Assembly: GCA_031278735.1 (NCBI GenBank)
Contig: JAITJU010000311.1
Location: 1 to 7,529 of the forward strand
Source of the DNA: Zoogloeaceae bacterium
GTDB taxonomy: Bacteria > Pseudomonadota > Gammaproteobacteria > Burkholderiales > Rhodocyclaceae
Direction of reading: 5' to 3'
DNA: 7,529 nt
Each line of letters starts with the position of its first letter. Position 1 is the first letter of the stretch. The notes beneath the pieces are model-generated. The model was not told the origin of the DNA and did not search any database. It was given only the letters and a program-made list of their open reading frames with translations. Shown here piece after piece: positions 6,141-7,529 of this stretch. A program made the translations under genes and the position numbers.

Positions 6141-6551
6141 ATGATGACTGATGAATATTGTTGTCCGATCGGCTGGGGTCTGCACGCATCCCTGGGTCAG
6201 GGGACGACGAAGACGAGCATTTCCAGTCCCGAACCGGTTGTCGTGCTCAGGAATGTGGAAAGGCTCTTTGCCCGCTATGTGGGTTCCTTTGCGCTGACCC
6301 GTGACGGCAGACTCTACACCTGGGGTCAGACGGGGGGCAGCGCCTTCAAGATGATTTATGGCGAGTTTCCCACGGAGCGGACGCCGCAAGGCAAGGTGGT
6401 GGAGATAGGCGGCGGCAAGGAACATCTCTTCTACAAGACGGAAGAGGGAAAGGTGTATGGGGTGGGTTACAATGACCTCTACAAGCTGAACCAGGATAAA
6501 TGCTGTGCCCCGAATGTGGATTGGCCGGGAAGCGAGATACGGATCAAGTGA
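6141..6551 (+). CDS. RCC1-repeat (beta-propeller) fragment, apparently 5'-truncated
   Basis: This 136-residue ORF reads as parts of RCC1 blades. It shows the tail of one blade (GWGLHASLGQGTTKT, then a P-E-P-V stretch), a nearly complete blade with GSFALTRDGRLYTWGQ, and another with EIGGGKEHLF followed by EGKVYGVGYND. RCC1 propellers normally have about seven blades of ~50 residues and act as protein-binding platforms, so at most two to three blades is far too few. The first visible blade lacks its beginning. DNA composition changes from AT-rich to GC-rich at about 6155-6165, exactly where blade sequence starts, which suggests the front of an older gene was replaced. No signal peptide is present. 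The start is unclear: ATGs lie at 6126, 6141 and 6144. GGGA at 6133-6136 best serves 6141 or 6144. The stop lies ten bases before the next gene, whose AGGA ribosome site overlaps the TGA, suggesting linked expression. It may be a pseudogene remnant or a small functional protein. Confidence 0.65.
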   Translation: MMTDEYCCPIGWGLHASLGQGTTKTSISSPEPVVVLRNVERLFARYVGSFALTRDGRLYTWGQTGGSAFKMIYGEFPTERTPQGKVVEIGGGKEHLFYKTEEGKVYGVGYNDLYKLNQDKCCAPNVDWPGSEIRIK

Positions 6552-6561
6552 GGACCGAAGC

Positions 6562-7529
6562 ATGAAGCACACTGTGGCGGCCCTGTTGAGGGATCCCGAA
6601 AGGGAGGCGGTAGCCGTGGACCGTCGTCCGCGCTGTGGTTTTGGGTATCGCGCATTGCGGAGCATTTCGTTTGTGCTGGTGGCGGCGCTGCTGAACCTGT
6701 CGTTGTCGCCGCTGGCGCAGGCGGCGGTGCAGAGCCAGGGTTTTGCGCGGGGAGTGGAGCAGACGGCGGCGGAGGCCTATGGCGCGCTGCTTTCCCGGAT
6801 TCAGGCTGCGGCGAATGGCGGGCAGTGGGTGGAGGTGAAGTCGCTGGCGGCGAAGCTGGAGACGGAGAAGGGGAGGCTGGAAGAAGAATGGGCGAGTCTC
6901 AATGCGGCGTGGCAGGCGGCTGGGGTGAGCGGCGATGCGGCGGATCGCCAGAAGGAAGTGGAGGCGGCGCTCAATAGTCGCCACGAGACGCTGAAGGGAC
7001 TGCTCTCCGGGATAGATGAAGCGGCGGGACAGGCGGCGCTGAAGGATTACCTGAATGGACTTCCGGCAAGTTCCACGGCGAGTCTGGTGGATGTGCAGAA
7101 TCTGCCGTGGCGGGTGGAGAAGGGAGAAGTCCGCGCCGCGCTGGAAGATGAGGCCGAGCTGAACGCGGCGCTGAAGCTGGAAACGCAGGCGGCGGTCTCT
7201 GCCGCGCCACAGGCTCAAACGCAGGCGCGCCTGATGCGCGGCGCGCCGCAGAAACCCGACCTCTCCCCCACGCTGGACGCGCCGCAGAGCGCGGAGATCA
7301 AGGCGCTGGCGGCGGAACTGGGGAACAATCCGTACCAAATCCACCAATGGGTGTACGACAACATCCGTTTTTATCCGACTTACGGCAGCGTGCAGGGCGC
7401 GGAAGAGACGCTTGCCAGAAAGCAGGGCAACGCCTTCGACATTGCGAGTCTGTTGATTGGTCTTTTGAGAAGTGCGGGGATTGAATCGCGCTACGTGTAT
7501 GGGACGGTATTGATTCCTTCGGAACAGGT
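6562..7529 (+). CDS. Second transglutaminase-like protein, exported, truncated by the window end
   Basis: The frame stays open for 322 codons to the window end. AGGA at 6551-6554 with 7-base spacing supports the ATG at 6562. The N-terminus is a long signal-peptide-like segment: a basic region of ~33 residues rich in Arg (DRRPR, YRALR), then a hydrophobic core SISFVLVAALLNLSL and an AQA cleavage-like site near residues 52-54, predicting Sec export. Residues ~60-165 are helical and charged, with Glu/Lys/Ala stretches that could form a coiled coil. A linker rich in Ala and Gln (~200-230) leads to D233, from where the protein matches the first copy at 81 of 90 residues. The transglutaminase-like stretch again reads GNAFDIASLLIGLLRSAGI, with Ala at the expected Cys position. 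The His and Asp parts and any tip lie outside the window. It is the intact-looking relative of the 2995-5601 gene, so the family is probably secreted. Confidence 0.9.
   Translation, partial: MKHTVAALLRDPEREAVAVDRRPRCGFGYRALRSISFVLVAALLNLSLSPLAQAAVQSQGFARGVEQTAAEAYGALLSRIQAAANGGQWVEVKSLAAKLETEKGRLEEEWASLNAAWQAAGVSGDAADRQKEVEAALNSRHETLKGLLSGIDEAAGQAALKDYLNGLPASSTASLVDVQNLPWRVEKGEVRAALEDEAELNAALKLETQAAVSAAPQAQTQARLMRGAPQKPDLSPTLDAPQSAEIKALAAELGNNPYQIHQWVYDNIRFYPTYGSVQGAEETLARKQGNAFDIASLLIGLLRSAGIESRYVYGTVLIPSEQ
7258..7529 (+). repeat. Paralogous repeat, copy 2 (matches 3115-3386), continues past the window
   Basis: This is a same-orientation copy at an offset of 4143 bases, a multiple of three, with no gaps. 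Similarity begins abruptly at GACCTC and is perfect for 59 bases, then 81% over the remaining 213. Bases before 7258, which encode the Ala/Gln-rich linker, have no counterpart in copy 1. Confidence 0.95.

Noticed and set aside
5601..6165. Insertion sequence, transposase remnant, CRISPR array or attachment site around the AT-rich island
   Set aside because: I found no terminal inverted repeats, transposase-like ORF, regularly spaced repeats or clear flanking direct repeats. Composition alone marks this island.

Overview
The window looks like a chromosomal segment of a GC-rich Gram-negative bacterium, most likely a beta- or gammaproteobacterium. This rests on the strongly proteobacterial HemE C-terminus, the pairing of a thiol dioxygenase with a four-domain rhodanese, Shine-Dalgarno-led genes, and Sec-type signals on large predicted exported proteins. 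The host body is about 65% GC in a line I counted (4081-4140). An island at roughly 5210-6155 drops to about 32-33% GC (lines 5221-5280 and 5821-5880).

Left part (1-2994), housekeeping and sulfur metabolism. The end of hemE (+) and a two-gene operon (-) converge on a bidirectional terminator at 462-487. The operon encodes a small cupin-type thiol dioxygenase with the Gln signature of 3-mercaptopropionate dioxygenases, then a four-domain rhodanese that starts inside the dioxygenase stop codon (ATGA overlap). Together they should oxidise a small thiol to a sulfinate and handle sulfane sulfur. A ~300-base divergent intergenic region follows, with a possible promoter, palindromes and a foldable segment but no gene.

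Right part (2995-7529), accessory region. An 868-residue protein carries a transglutaminase-like fold near its N-terminus, a long middle region, a GY/DPETG/NGG boundary motif, and then an abrupt switch to an AT-rich, very hydrophobic C-terminal tip with about four membrane segments. It is followed 18 bases later by an AT-rich gene for a 144-residue protein, also with four predicted membrane segments. A conserved GC-rich carrier, a foreign-looking tip and a small adjacent gene of the same foreign composition is the layout of a polymorphic toxin with its immunity gene. The most economical reading is a membrane-acting toxin and a membrane immunity protein. Composition then returns to GC-rich inside an RCC1-repeat ORF that appears to have lost its front end. 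Ten bases later a second copy of the transglutaminase-like protein begins and runs off the window. It has the signal peptide and helical N-terminal region that the first copy lacks. The two copies match from an exact point (3115 and 7258) at 85% DNA and 90% protein identity over the 272 bases visible.

All functional proposals for 2995-7529 come from architecture, composition and motif reading. No database search was possible.
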